Of a stretch of 64,000 nucleotides of DNA, positions 12,701-20,249 are shown piece after piece. The first letter of the stretch is position 1. Every line of letters starts with the position of its first letter. Position numbers and translations under genes: made by a program. The notes under the pieces are model-generated. The model was not told where the DNA came from. It saw only the letters and a program-made list of their open reading frames with translations, and made no database searches. Where the stretch lies: positions 11,920,195 through 11,984,194 of the forward strand of contig NC_047068.1 in the NCBI RefSeq assembly GCF_902459465.1, written 5' to 3'. Source of the stretch: Asterias rubens (lineage: Eukaryota; Echinodermata; Asteroidea; Forcipulatida; Asteriidae).

Positions 12701-15700
12701 CGTAAGTTATCTATGGATAAAAACAAAACACTAAGATTTCAAACATATTCTGATGAAGTAAATGTATAGATTGTAGCAGTGCAATGCATTGTGGAAAGTT
12801 TCTGATTATCTTAAAGTCACCTGGAAGTGGTTTTTTGTCAAAATAAAGCTTTTTTTGTCACTTATATGTGTATTGATGAGTGGAATGTGAATAAACAGTT
12901 AACTAAGGTTCTAAAAAAAAAACTAGTTCTTATCTTATTTACAAATTTAAGAGTAGGCCCCGACCCAAGGGGGCGCTGTTCATGACTTCAATCGAGGCGC
13001 GACATTTGAAGAGAAAATGCATCCAGCAGCAATACACTTGGTCGGCATTGCCGGAAAAATGCAAGAAAAAAACTGTTTTCGAAACGTACAAACTCACGAC
13101 GTGGACTTGAATGTACGTCCCAAACGAGTAGGCGGAGTCAACCTCCCAAATCAACTTTGTATATATTTTTTTTTAAATATAAATCGTTACAAACAATTAC
13201 TAAAAAATGGTTTTATTGTTACTAAACATATACTCTTATCTTTGAAAAAATAAAAATTCTATTTCCAGGTGACTTTAAGTGTTTGATGTATGTGGTAAAC
13301 AATGGGATAGTCATTCCTCATTCCGTCAAATTTGAAATTTTTAAAACGAAATAACAATAACTTGTTGAATTAATTATACTTTTACACAAACCATCTTTAA
13401 AAACAAGTGTGCTTTTCTTTAAAACCATAACTATTTAACAACTCACCAGCAGCCGCAATGCCTCCACGTTGCCGTTGAGTGCGACCATGTGTAACGGTGT
13501 TATCAGATCGTTATTTCTAACATTAACTTGACCTTTGTCAGCTTCCATTAAAACCTGGATAATAGACAAACAAATCTCGGAATTAAGCCATGTCACTTCT
13601 CATGCGAATTCCTCTAAACGATAGGAAAAGAGCGTTTAAAGGGAAGGTACACGTTTGGGAATTACTCAAAACAAATCTTAACATAAAATCTGACTTTGTA
13701 ACGAGCATTGGAGAGCTGTTGATAGTATAAAACATTGTGAGAAACGGCTCCCTCTGAAGTAGCATAGATTTTGAGAAAGAGGTAATTTCTCACTAAAATA
13801 ATAAAAGACTTCTAACCAGAAGTCTTTTATTCCTATCTGAAAGCACACAAACTTGTCTAACAAAGTTGTTTTTTCTATCATCATTTTCTCGCAACTTCGA
13901 TGACCGAGTGAGCCTAAATTTTCACAGGCTTGTTATTTTATGCTCATGTTTTCGTCTTGTGTTATTTCCCGTTGGAAAGGATGGTTTTAGTCTTTGCAAA
14001 TTGAGGAAATAAAAGAATGTTACAACTTGTTTTAATGGATGTACCTGGTAAAGGGGGGGGGGGGGTCAAGTGTCCTTTACTTCAAATTAGGCAACATTTG
14101 ACTTTGCTCAATTTCATTAATTCCACAATAAGTATATATTATACGTTTTACAATAATTATATCATTTAAACCTGAATGACGTCAGCAAGTCCCCTCCTTG
14201 CGGCCAGGTGAATTGGTCTCTGCCCGTTAGTCGTAGACGCGTCACAGTTTGCTCCGTGGTTAATCAAAGCCCGTACGGCTTGTGTACATCCATACCGCGC
14301 AGCAAAGTGAAGAGGAGTTAAACCCACTTCCGTAGAGGTTATATCTACATCTGCAAACAGTGGACAGTGTGGAGAAATTGAAAAAGTTGAGGTTCGTTGA
14401 TGGTAACACCATGTGAACATCTTTTTTTAATAGGTTTTGAGTGTAGTTTTGATTTTTGAGTGTGAGGTTTTGCAGCACCAAGTGAAAACCTCTTTTGAAT
14501 AGTTTCGGTTTTTAAAGTGTACTTTTGTTTTTGAATGTGAGGTTTTGCAACACCAAGGGAAAATCTATTTTGAGTTGTGTTGGTTCTGAAGAGACTCGGT
14601 GGTTGGATAACGGTTTCGATCAGTATGCTCCGATAGTCTTCAGGATAAAACCTATTTAAAATGTGGTTATATAGCGGAAAGAAAGAGCCGCAAGGGAATG
14701 GATAAATAAACTGTGCTTTGCACATTGAGGCCAACATAAGTCTTTGAGTAACATGTCCCACGTTATATAGGATTTGAGGCATTGCATGATGAGGTTTGAG
14801 GCATTGCATGGTGAGGTTTGAGGCATTGCATGGTGAGGTATCAATGTGTATTTGGTTTGCGGTAACACCATGTGTGTATCTACTTGCCAGGTAGAGTTGT
14901 TCTTAGGGAACTGTCTTGCTCTACTGCCGTGGAGTAGATAATCGGAGGTTCGGGAGACTTCTCAGTTCTGAAAAGAACTGTCCTGCTTTTTAACTATTAC
15001 CAGGGCGGATGGTATAGAAATTAGACTGGACTACATGTACTACTTTAGCTTATAGGATCGTAATTAACTGTACTGCCGCGGAGTCAGTTCTGAGATTGGT
15101 CTCAACGTTTCGACTAGCTTGCTCTAGTCATCGTTTTTTATACAAAAACCATGTCAACATAAAAACAGAACCATAAGCTACAAACGTTACTCAACTTGGA
15201 ACACTGAAATCCGCTTATTTCTAACGGTGAGAAAATGATAGAGGCTGGATGACAGTATTGACGTCGCAATTCATTTGTTATATTTAATTGAACCGGTCAT
15301 TTGACTGGTTGAGATAAAACATATGAAATTTAAAAAAACTTGTTTCTAAAAGTGTACCTATGGAAAATCTGAGCACACCATCAACAAGCCTAATGTAAAT
15401 CCTATATATGCACATTTCATAAATAGGCCTAAATTAAATATATTTATGGAAATACGTATTTGAAAAGATGTCTTTAAATAAAATTACTTTCAGCATTTTC
15501 ATTTGTTACTGACTCGCTCAATGACAAAGAATCAAGCTAAAGTGAAATGCCCCTTTATTTTAAGTCATGCTTCCAATGATCAACGTAAACTGAATTTGGT
15601 AAATCTTTTGAAATTGTTGCTATTCAACCGCAGCTATCTTGGACCACCGCTGTGATCGAGGAGAGGGTGCTCATAATATTGTGAAGACGGGCTAAATTAA

Positions 15701-18700
15701 AATCCAATTTAAAGCTCGCAAAATATTGCGATTGACAGCAATTGATAACAATAGACACTAAGCAACAATGGCAATTGAACTTGACAGCAATTGATAACAA
15801 TAGACATTAAGCAACAATGACAATTGAACTTGATACCTGTGTGGTATATGACGAGGTACGTCCAAGGTTACAAAGTGAAAGAAATGTTGAGAGCCTTTTC
15901 AATGACGAGATCTAGTTCTTGGGGGTGTTAGGTTTTGCTTCGGTGGTTTTGAGCGGTCATACTGTGTCTCAGTGTATGCTAGGCAGAGTGTGCTAGGCTT
16001 TGGTTTATTGACCCACTTTCCTCTGTTGGTGTTCGATGAGGCATAATGTACCTGCTGTGTTTTCATTGTGTGTTTGGTATCTCAGTTCTGGTGTTCTGGC
16101 TTCGATTGCTTCTATGATTTTGAACGGTTATTCATTCCTCAAATGCAGCATTCAAGGTGCCAGACTTTGGTTCCTTGACCTGCTTTCATCTGTTGGTGTT
16201 CGTTATGGGGCATTCATTCATTCATTTATGTTAAGAAAACAACTGGCGACACAAAGCTAAACTATGTGGCATTAAAATGTAAAAAGAAATATTGATAAAC
16301 ATCACACAGAAAACATAAATACATTGGCATGGTGTACTTTTAGTGTTTTCATTGTGTTTGGTATTTTAGAAAAGTCTTTAGGGGATTTAAGGGTGACAAG
16401 ACATCACTCTTAAAATTAATTGCAATGCAAAATTCTTGTTAGAGCAGTACAATAGATTTCGATAGAAGCATTTGGAGACGCATTTTATTTTTGAAGGAAT
16501 GTGGTTACGGAAAACAAAACGCTTTTCATCCCCCAAAAATTTGAATCTTAGAAGCGTTATTTATACAGTAACGTTTCTCAGATGTGTTTCCCATTGACAT
16601 ATTATTCTTTTTGCGTGGACATAACCGCTTCAGATTTTCGGCGAAATCTCAAAAACGCCACCATTTTTTTGAAATGTTCACATGTTAGTTCTATTGTTTA
16701 CATCTACTTTCATGATTAAAACAATCGTATCGGTTCCAGAAAGCAAAAGTTTGTTTTCCTTTTAAAGGCACTGGACTCAATTGGTAATTACTCACAATAA
16801 TTATTGGCATAAAAACTTACTTGGTAACGAGTAATGGGGAGCTGTTGATGGTATAAAACATAGTGAGAAACAACTCCTTTTTAAGTAACGTAATTTTTGA
16901 GAAAGAGGTAAATTTTCACTCATAATTAAAGACACAAGCTGAAGCATTAGGCACCTGTAAGCACTCTAAGCAATGCAACATGGGTGTTTTTCGCAGATTC
17001 GATGACCAATTGAGCCCAAAAATTGTACAGGTTTGTTAATGTATGCATCCGTTGGGATACACCAAGTGAGAATATATCTGGGTCTGTTGTTTGTATAGTT
17101 TTAAATTTGTATCTAGTTTTGTGTGCATTGTTGAATCTGTGTAGTCACTAAACAAATTTTTACATTTGCATATTGTTCATAGTTCGTTGTAAATTGATGG
17201 ATTAATTTCTCGTATTTTTAAAATTTTCCATTTTATGGGTGTAGGCCCTATATAATACTTTTAGGTCTACCGTTTCTAATGTTTTAAATTTGTATCTACT
17301 TTTGTCTGCATTGTTGTATCTTTTTTATGTCGGTTATTTTTCGGTTTAAAAGTATTTAGCCGACATTATTTTAGTTGGTCTTGATTTTTGCCTTTTAGTT
17401 TTTATTGTTAGGCGCATTGAGGAATGTTTGATTCATATTGCGCCTTATAAATGCTGTTTATTATAAATTATTATTAATACTCATCTTTGTCACAACCAAA
17501 CATGTCCAGTGCCTTTAACTTCAAGATTCCATACTATACCTGCATAACTATCGAGAAGCTCCGTCATTTCTTCGAGATTATTACTCTGAGCAGCTAAATG
17601 GAGAGCAGAAAACCCTTTCTTGTTTAGTTGATTGACGATGGCCGCTCTCTCAGATTTCTACAAACCAACAATTGACAAATAAAACATCAAATGACCGATA
17701 TTGTTTTGATCAATAAATAAAGATGTCCGCCATCTTAGATTTCCATAAACCAATACTAACAAAAACATCATCAATTTAATACTTCAATTTGATCATTAAA
17801 TGAAGATGTTTGAAAAAGTAAAGATTTGTAAATGGAAATACGTCATCTTATGTCCCAAGTGTGGTAAAACATCTCCATTTAATGATACATGAAGATTTGT
17901 ATAAACCAACAATTGAGAAAAAAAAAAACAATTCAATTGACGTGAGTAAAACATCTTCATTCAATGATCAATGAAGATTTGTAAAAACCATCAAATTTGG
18001 AAAAAAAACTTCATTGACTCAAATGCAGTAGAAAATGTTCGTGTGATGGACAATGCAGATGTTTATGAACCAAAATTGAGAAGAAAAAATTATTGACCCA
18101 AATGCAGTAAAACATCTTCATATTATAATGATCAATGAAGATTTTTGTGAACCAACAATTGAGAAAAAAACTTCATTGATCCAAAAGATTTTGCTAAACC
18201 AACAATTGAGAAAAAAACTTCACTGACCCAAACCGTAAAGCATTATTCATTTAACCTTCATCTATAAACAAAAATTTGAACAAAAAACCTTGATAATTAA
18301 ATGAAGATGTTCGAGAAGAAAAAGGTTCGTAAATGAAAATGCGTCGTCTTAATATAACCCAAGTTCGGTAAAGGTATATGATGATATTTGATATTATTTA
18401 AATTAAAGTATAGAAAGATGATTTTTCTCAGCAAGAGGATAACCCAAGAACTAGAAACAATCATTTTACAACTGACCGGTTCATACGCTGAATCCTTTGG
18501 AGAAGAAAATTTGTCTCCAGTCTCTGAAACCACAGGTTCCTTGAGCATATTCTGCCTGTCTGTTTGTTGGAAGAGCAAAGTATTAGACATTTGCCTCCGT
18601 TTGCTTCCAGTCTTCTTCGTCGAAACTCTTGGTTGCCATGACTCTCTTTCAGCCGGACCAACTGTGCTGGTTTTACGCGGTAGGAGTTGACGGACAGGGT

Positions 18701-18848
18701 CTTTACTGCGGTGTCTACCGAAGGGTTCCGTGTCACTTTGCTGAGAGGGTTCCAGCCGTTCCGGAGGTATGTCCACCAGGGGGATTTGGTACATTTGTTC
18801 TTCGTGGTCATTGGATGACCCCTCACGGGAATCGCTATTGGATTCCAT
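661..18848 (-). CDS. TRPA1: TRPA1-like ankyrin-repeat cation channel, N-terminal 754 residues (15 exons, 3' part outside window)
   Basis: TRPA1 channels are non-selective cation channels of the plasma membrane that sense irritants and temperature. Coding exons on the minus strand are 18848-18477, 17657-17540, 14350-14172, 13554-13447, 12710-12602, 11385-11288, 9469-9297, 7294-7246, 6616-6335, 5353-5271, 4046-3885, 2908-2797, 2466-2297, 1320-1176 and 762-661. All boundaries are AG/GT and the phases join into 2262 nt with no stop. Residues 1-124 are a polar extension. Residues about 138-672 form 16 ankyrin repeats (for example GLTPLHFAARYG, GQTPLHLAAVMG, KTPLHIAAQFGHLSCV, NTPLHLACIEGH). Residues 673-754 match the linker that precedes the membrane domain in TRPA1 (SPMKKLIEEMPNAAMIVMDYC). 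The first ATG follows an in-frame TGA 15 nt upstream. The six-helix pore region would lie left of position 661. A different TRPA-family member is possible; a generic ankyrin protein is unlikely because the linker aligns without gaps. Confidence 0.88.
1016..1108 (+). repeat. degenerate tRNA-like sequence (SINE remnant)
   Basis: It contains TTGGTAGAGCGCCGGCACG and a GGTTCAAAC box-B-like stretch, the same tRNA-like family as the copies at 45925, 61500 and 61816 but on the opposite strand. It lies in the intron between exons 14 and 15. It does not fold as a functional tRNA. Confidence 0.5.
1176..1320 (-). CDS. TRPA1: TRPA1-like exon 14 (linker after ankyrin repeats)
   Basis: Encodes SPMKKLIEEMPNAAMIVMDYC, which aligns without gaps to the TRPA1 linker between the ankyrin repeats and the membrane domain. 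Cys706 corresponds to human Cys641 and Ser686 to human Cys621 (human numbering recalled from memory). Donor GTT/gtgagt. Confidence 0.88.
1386..1760. repeat. two short fold-back elements
   Basis: 1386-1474 has inverted ends (CCCCCAGAGATTCGATTCCC and GGGGACCGAATCTC) and belongs to the family seen again at 32886. 1515-1720 is a GC-richer palindrome rich in GACCC/GGGTC steps (GGACCCATTTCTGGGTC, GACCCAGAAATGGGTC), with relatives at 5395-5600. Confidence 0.55.
2297..2466 (-). CDS. TRPA1: TRPA1-like exon 13 (ankyrin repeats 15-16)
   Basis: Encodes NTPLHLACIEGHYPAAKLLL and a degenerate last repeat (VLDVAIQNRDDEIGKVIL). Acceptor atctaacag and donor CA/gtaagt. Confidence 0.92.
2797..2908 (-). CDS. TRPA1: TRPA1-like exon 12 (ankyrin repeat 14)
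   Basis: Encodes NDEWKTVLSLAAQLNRMHTI and NADINAQDRDK. Acceptor tgtctag. The donor AAG/gtgctg is weaker than the others but is the only one that keeps the frame. Confidence 0.87.
3000..3500. repeat. degenerate short tandem array (GTCTTTGAGG-like)
   Basis: About 500 bp of drifting 10-12 bp units such as GTCTTGGAGGTTTTTGAG and GATGTCTTTGAG, in the intron between exons 11 and 12. It is followed by an ATT run and poly-T/poly-G at 3531-3577. Confidence 0.7.
3885..4046 (-). CDS. TRPA1: TRPA1-like exon 11 (ankyrin repeats 12-13)
   Basis: Encodes FGHLSCVETFLKN and GNTPLLLASRGGHHCVILFL. Acceptor ttactag and donor AGAG/gtgggt; 162 nt. Confidence 0.92.
4400..4680 (+). repeat. diverged tandem repeat, about 110 bp unit
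   Basis: Three to four copies of a unit containing TTCGTTCACAGAAAATAGG, TTCATGTCATGGCAA and CTGATGAAGCTCATCCGAGA lie in the intron after exon 10. Occasional open frames through it are by-products of the repeat. Confidence 0.6.
4795..5245. mobile_element. M2 MITE, diverged, interrupted by a retrozyme/Penelope-like piece
   Basis: The left arm (GGTTAGAAAGGTGTTTTAAA ... ATGGCCGAC) and right arm (AACGGTTTCAAACGC ... CCAACTCGTG) of the M2 palindrome are separated at about 4975-5157 by a piece containing GGTTTGCGGTAACACTATG and the hairpin CGTTTCGATCAGTATGCTC. Confidence 0.55.
5271..5353 (-). CDS. TRPA1: TRPA1-like exon 10 (ankyrin repeats 11-12)
   Basis: Encodes LMEMLISKGAKGG and DEKTPLHIAAQ; 83 nt; donor gtgagt. 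An M2 MITE interrupted by other repeat sequence lies directly 3' of this exon in the intron. Confidence 0.9.
5682..5902 (+). mobile_element. chimaeric MITE: M1 left end joined to another family's right end
   Basis: It starts as M1 (AAAGACACTGGACACCC, GTCAGGGACCAGTCTTCTC) but after about 5780 switches to the end of the 11745-12158 family (CAGCAAGTAATATTTTC ... AAAGCACCCAGACCCTTTAA). This suggests recombination or template switching between families. Confidence 0.55.
6008..6195 (+). mobile_element. tRNA-derived SINE
   Basis: Box-A-like TAGTCTAGTTGGTAAGACA and box-B-like GTGGGTTTGAATCCCAC are spaced as in a tRNA. A non-tRNA body (GGGAAAGTACTGAGTATACA, ATCGGTGTATGGGTAAAA) follows. It lies in the intron between exons 9 and 10. 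Confidence 0.65.
6284..6323 (+). repeat. (GAAT)n microsatellite
   Basis: About ten units of ATGA/GAAT lie immediately 3' (minus sense) of the donor of TRPA1-like exon 9. Confidence 0.9.
6335..6616 (-). CDS. TRPA1: TRPA1-like exon 9 (ankyrin repeats 9-11)
   Basis: 94 codons with GFTPLLLACWKGHADVVREL, TCLHWCVEMGHCELVDIII and HSPMHYSAEIGNKQ. Acceptor cggtgcag and donor CAG/gtaact, both phase 0. Confidence 0.93.
6658..7028 (+). mobile_element. M1 MITE, diverged full-length copy
   Basis: It starts TTAAGACATGGACACC, includes CAGAGGGAGCAGTTTCTCAC, and ends TTTTGAGTAATTACC ... CTTTAAG. It lies in intron 8. Confidence 0.65.
7246..7294 (-). CDS. TRPA1: TRPA1-like exon 8 (49-nt micro-exon, ankyrin repeat 8)
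   Basis: A short exon, too short to stand out as an ORF, supplies ASMFNRLPMVKLLLEN, the second half of repeat 8. Acceptor tttcag and donor gtgagt. It joins exon 7 and exon 9 in frame (LPMVKLLLEN then GAKINAVG). Confidence 0.88.
7374..7550. mobile_element. fold-back MITE with about 35-bp terminal inverted repeats
   Basis: The ends read AAGGCCCGGTCACACAGGCC and, inverted, GGCCTGTGTGATCGGGCCTT. Both arms continue into GATAACGA/TCGTTATC. It lies in intron 7 of the TRPA1-like gene. Confidence 0.75.
7930..8450 (+). mobile_element. non-LTR retrotransposon 3' end (5'-truncated)
   Basis: A degenerate reading frame resembles the end of a non-LTR RT ORF (LGIRVFKCVATKLWNSLP, with stops after it). A 3' UTR and an (AATC)n tail at 8418-8448 follow. 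It is sense on the plus strand, opposite to the host gene. Confidence 0.6.
8783..9166 (+). mobile_element. M1 MITE, full-length
   Basis: It starts AAAGACACTGGACACTATTG and ends TATTCAGTGCCTTTT. Inside are the inner palindrome around TTTCGAGACCTCAAC and the CTTCAGAGGGATCCGTTTC block. Confidence 0.75.
9297..9469 (-). CDS. TRPA1: TRPA1-like exon 7 (ankyrin repeats 7-8)
   Basis: Encodes LVEFLLRNGASVDVQKN, GQTPLHLAAVMGF and ELMTPLHK. Acceptor cttcacag and donor CAA/gtattt; 173 nt with a split Lys codon at the end. Confidence 0.92.
9535..9725 (-). repeat. retrozyme/Penelope-like fragment with hammerhead-like hairpin
   Basis: On the minus strand it contains CTGAAGACAGTCTGAGCATA followed by CTGATTGAAACGTTGAG. 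This is a hairpin flanked by CTGANGA and GAAAC, the core boxes of hammerhead ribozymes. The ends carry GGTTCT/AGAACC inverted repeats. Confidence 0.45.
9792..10168 (+). mobile_element. M1 MITE, full-length
   Basis: It starts AAAGACACTGGACCCTAATG and ends TTTTGAGTAATTACCG ... GGCACTGTAAAG. It lies in intron 6. Confidence 0.7.
10257..10634 (-). mobile_element. M1-related MITE, reverse orientation
   Basis: It begins AAAGGGAAGGTATACGTTTG and ends TACCAATAGTGTACATTACC. The inner blocks GAGAAACAACTCC ... CTCTGAAG are those of M1 inverted. The variant left end (GGGAAGGTA) recurs at 13636 and may define a subfamily. Confidence 0.7.
10760..10880 (-). repeat. tRNA-like SINE fragment
   Basis: On the minus strand GGTTCCTAGCTCGGTGGTCT (box A-like) and ATGGGTTCGAATCTCACC (box B-like) are spaced as in a tRNA. 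Nothing supports a working tRNA. Confidence 0.5.
11288..11385 (-). CDS. TRPA1: TRPA1-like exon 6 (ankyrin repeat 6)
   Basis: Encodes DTDNEGNSLLHAAAKNGHAK. Acceptor tgttccag and donor AAG/gtaggc; 98 nt. The repeat continues directly into LVEFLLRNGA of exon 7. Confidence 0.9.
11436..11680 (-). mobile_element. M1 MITE, truncated, reverse orientation
   Basis: It begins TTTAAGGCACTGGATACTTT and runs through GAGAAACGGCTCCCTCTGAA to the inner GATTTTGAGACTTCAG palindrome, then stops. Confidence 0.65.
11745..12160. mobile_element. long fold-back element
   Basis: The left arm (GGGTACTTTTTT ... GTTTGAAGATAATGATAGAAA) is the inverse of the right arm (TTTCTACTATCACTATCTTC ... AAAAAGTACCCAGACCC). An inner palindrome GTTCGTCTCAGTCTGTCAGT/GAGACGAAC sits at 11911-11935. 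Confidence 0.65.
12217..12569. mobile_element. M2 MITE, full-length palindrome
   Basis: The ends are AAAGGAACACGTTGCCTTGG and CCAAGGCAACGTGTTCCTT, each next to TTAA. The centre has ATTTTTATGGGGGTC facing GACTCCCATAAATGGCC. It lies in intron 5, only 33 bp from exon 5. Confidence 0.8.
12602..12710 (-). CDS. TRPA1: TRPA1-like exon 5 (ankyrin repeat 5)
   Basis: Encodes ITYGAKIDVKDINNISP and MLSVSSGHLDMTETIL. Acceptor atccatag and donor ACAG/gtacaa; 109 nt. The first residues finish the repeat begun in exon 4. Confidence 0.9.
13447..13554 (-). CDS. TRPA1: TRPA1-like exon 4 (ankyrin repeat 4)
   Basis: 36 codons with LITPLHMVALNGNVEALRLL. Acceptor ttatccag and a consensus donor gtgagt. Confidence 0.92.
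13636..13955 (-). mobile_element. M1-related MITE, truncated, reverse orientation
   Basis: It begins AAAGGGAAGGTACACGTTTG. The far end stops inside TTCACAGGCTTGTTATTTTA without the terminal inverted repeat. It lies 80 bp from exon 4. Confidence 0.65.
14172..14350 (-). CDS. TRPA1: TRPA1-like exon 3 (ankyrin repeats 2-3)
   Basis: The exon encodes GLTPLHFAARYG and GQRPIHLAARRGLADVIQ. Acceptor gtttgcag and donor CAG/gttt. The length of 179 nt keeps the frame from exon 2 to exon 4. Confidence 0.92.
14395..15145 (-). repeat. cluster of retrozyme/Penelope-like fragments
   Basis: Two or three units occur. The unit end GGTTTGCGGTAACACCATG is at 14855, and hammerhead-like hairpins lie at 14613-14650 (minus strand CTGAAGACTATCGGAGCATA then CGAAACCG) and 15100-15135 (minus strand CTAGAGCAAGCTAGTCGAAA). 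GAGGCATTGCATGRTGAGGT is repeated three times at 14775-14835, and a TTTTGAGTGTGAGGTTTTGC unit twice at 14450-14540. Confidence 0.45.
15145..17540. other. large intron 2, mostly unannotated, with a split M1 MITE
   Basis: No exon is seen. An M1 copy in reverse orientation starts at 16762 (TTAAAGGCACTGGACTC) and stops near 17074. A lone M1 end (CATGTCCAGTGCCTTTAA) is at 17501-17518. About 425 bp of AT-rich, diverged sequence lies between them, so the MITE was probably split by an insertion. Confidence 0.55.
15740..15835 (+). repeat. 57-bp direct repeat
   Basis: GACAGCAATTGATAACAATA and the following AGACAYTAAGCAACAATG are repeated once in tandem. Confidence 0.7.
17540..17657 (-). CDS. TRPA1: TRPA1-like exon 2 (ankyrin repeat 1)
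   Basis: The acceptor tttgtag/AAATCT and donor GCAG/gtatag bracket KSERAAIVNQLNKKG then FSALHLAAQSNNLEEMTELL. This is a clear ankyrin helix pair. The exon is 118 nt and ends with one nucleotide that completes a GAT codon in exon 3. Confidence 0.88.
17680..18320 (+). repeat. degenerate tandem array in intron 1
   Basis: Diverged units share AAACCAACAATTGAGAAAAA, CTTCATTGACCCAAATGCAG and AACATCTTCATTTAATGATC. Copies start near 17662, 17900, 18070, 18150 and 18196. The array abuts TRPA1-like exon 1. Confidence 0.6.
18477..18848 (-). CDS. TRPA1: TRPA1-like exon 1 (residues 1-124)
   Basis: This is a polar, low-complexity N-terminal extension starting MESNSDSREGSS. It carries several basic/Ser-Thr stretches (LLPRKTST, GSKRRQMSN) of the kind basophilic kinases use, which is an inference only. 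The donor CCG/gtcagt is phase 0. An AG at 18909-18910 in minus-strand context (aaatcgcag) could be the acceptor of a 5' UTR exon. Confidence 0.75.
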
Positions 18849-20249
18849 TCTGTTGATGTGTCAAGTTGTACACTTGAATCGTCCGATAAAGGAACGAAGT
18901 GATTTTCTGCGATTTTTAAAATACAAAAACAATGAGACTTAAATTAACGAACTATGATCTCATTATGATGTTGTGTTGTTAATTGGCCTTTCAGAAATGC
19001 TTTGATATAGGGGCAATTTTTTGTTAGCATAAATAATCATACGGATATGGTTGAGTCTGCTAGGAAAGTCACTGTACTACAAATAGACTATGTATACATA
19101 AAAACAAACCGATTATTTAGGCTACTTGATACAAAATTAGGGTAAAATGTTGTTAAATAAATTTAATATGAAATCTAAAGAACCATTGAAGAAACATTTG
19201 ACATCTGTAGAATGTGTCGGGTCACTTCGTACATTTTTAGTGGTAAGAAACGTAGGCCTACATGGTTCAAGAATGCTGACAAGCCATGCTTGACAACCCA
19301 TCGATCAACAGTACCGTATTGACCAACATCTCGTCCTTGCTGACGACCCAACACAAAGCTTGTATACCATCCCACACGCTGACATTAGATGAAATGTGAT
19401 TACGTAATGCAATTTATCCACTGGTCAAATATTAGCAATAACTACACTGGTTTTATTATTCAATAGCTACAGTACTTCTAATACGCAAGCTATATAGTCC
19501 TACTCAATGTGTAGTTCTCAAAATATGGGTGCAAGAAATTTACTCTCACGCTCCCTATAGGGGCTTACATAACTTATTCCTCCATGCATCAACGGTCTGA
19601 GCATGGAGTCTACTAGTAATAAAACAAATTGAAGAGACGAGTTGTCCAGCATCATGACTCACCACTTTTTTTTGCAGATCACCTCCATTTATTATAACCG
19701 TCTTCTGAGTTGTCTTGCATGTCAGCAGAATTCCTCATCAGCGGTTCATGATTTATTCATCTATTTGTCAGAACCACAACTTCTTGCACCTTTTCATGAG
19801 TTAGATAAGACAGGAAGACTCATTTCCTGCCAGTATTTACTTGTTTTTTTTGGTCAGACTGTGTGTTTGTGAAGACCACACTAGCGGTGCTACAAACTAT
19901 AAGCATAAGCCAGCCCCACTGCACAAATACAATGCTTTATCGATCGGGGCATGATGGAAGCGTGTGTATGAGCAGTATAACGGAACACAGAGGCAGTTAA
20001 TAACCACTTTGTGTGCGTTTAAGCTTTAGGCCGATATTGGAAAATCTCAAACATGAAAATCTCCTTCACATTTCATGACTAAGCCAGCCGTATTTCTAAA
20101 ATTAACCAAGATGTGTGAAAACACCGTGTACTAATTAAACAGTTTTTGAGCCAATTTACAATTTAGACTTCCACACAGAGCCAGCAAGAAGTTGTTTTTC
20201 ATCACTACATCTGATGAAGTTGCAAAAAGAACGGATGCATACGTTTCTT
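18849..20249. other. 5' flank of TRPA1-like gene
   Basis: About 1.4 kb upstream of the start codon. A possible acceptor for a 5' UTR exon lies at 18909. I see no clear promoter, repeat or other gene; open frames here are short and unlike known proteins. Confidence 0.4.
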
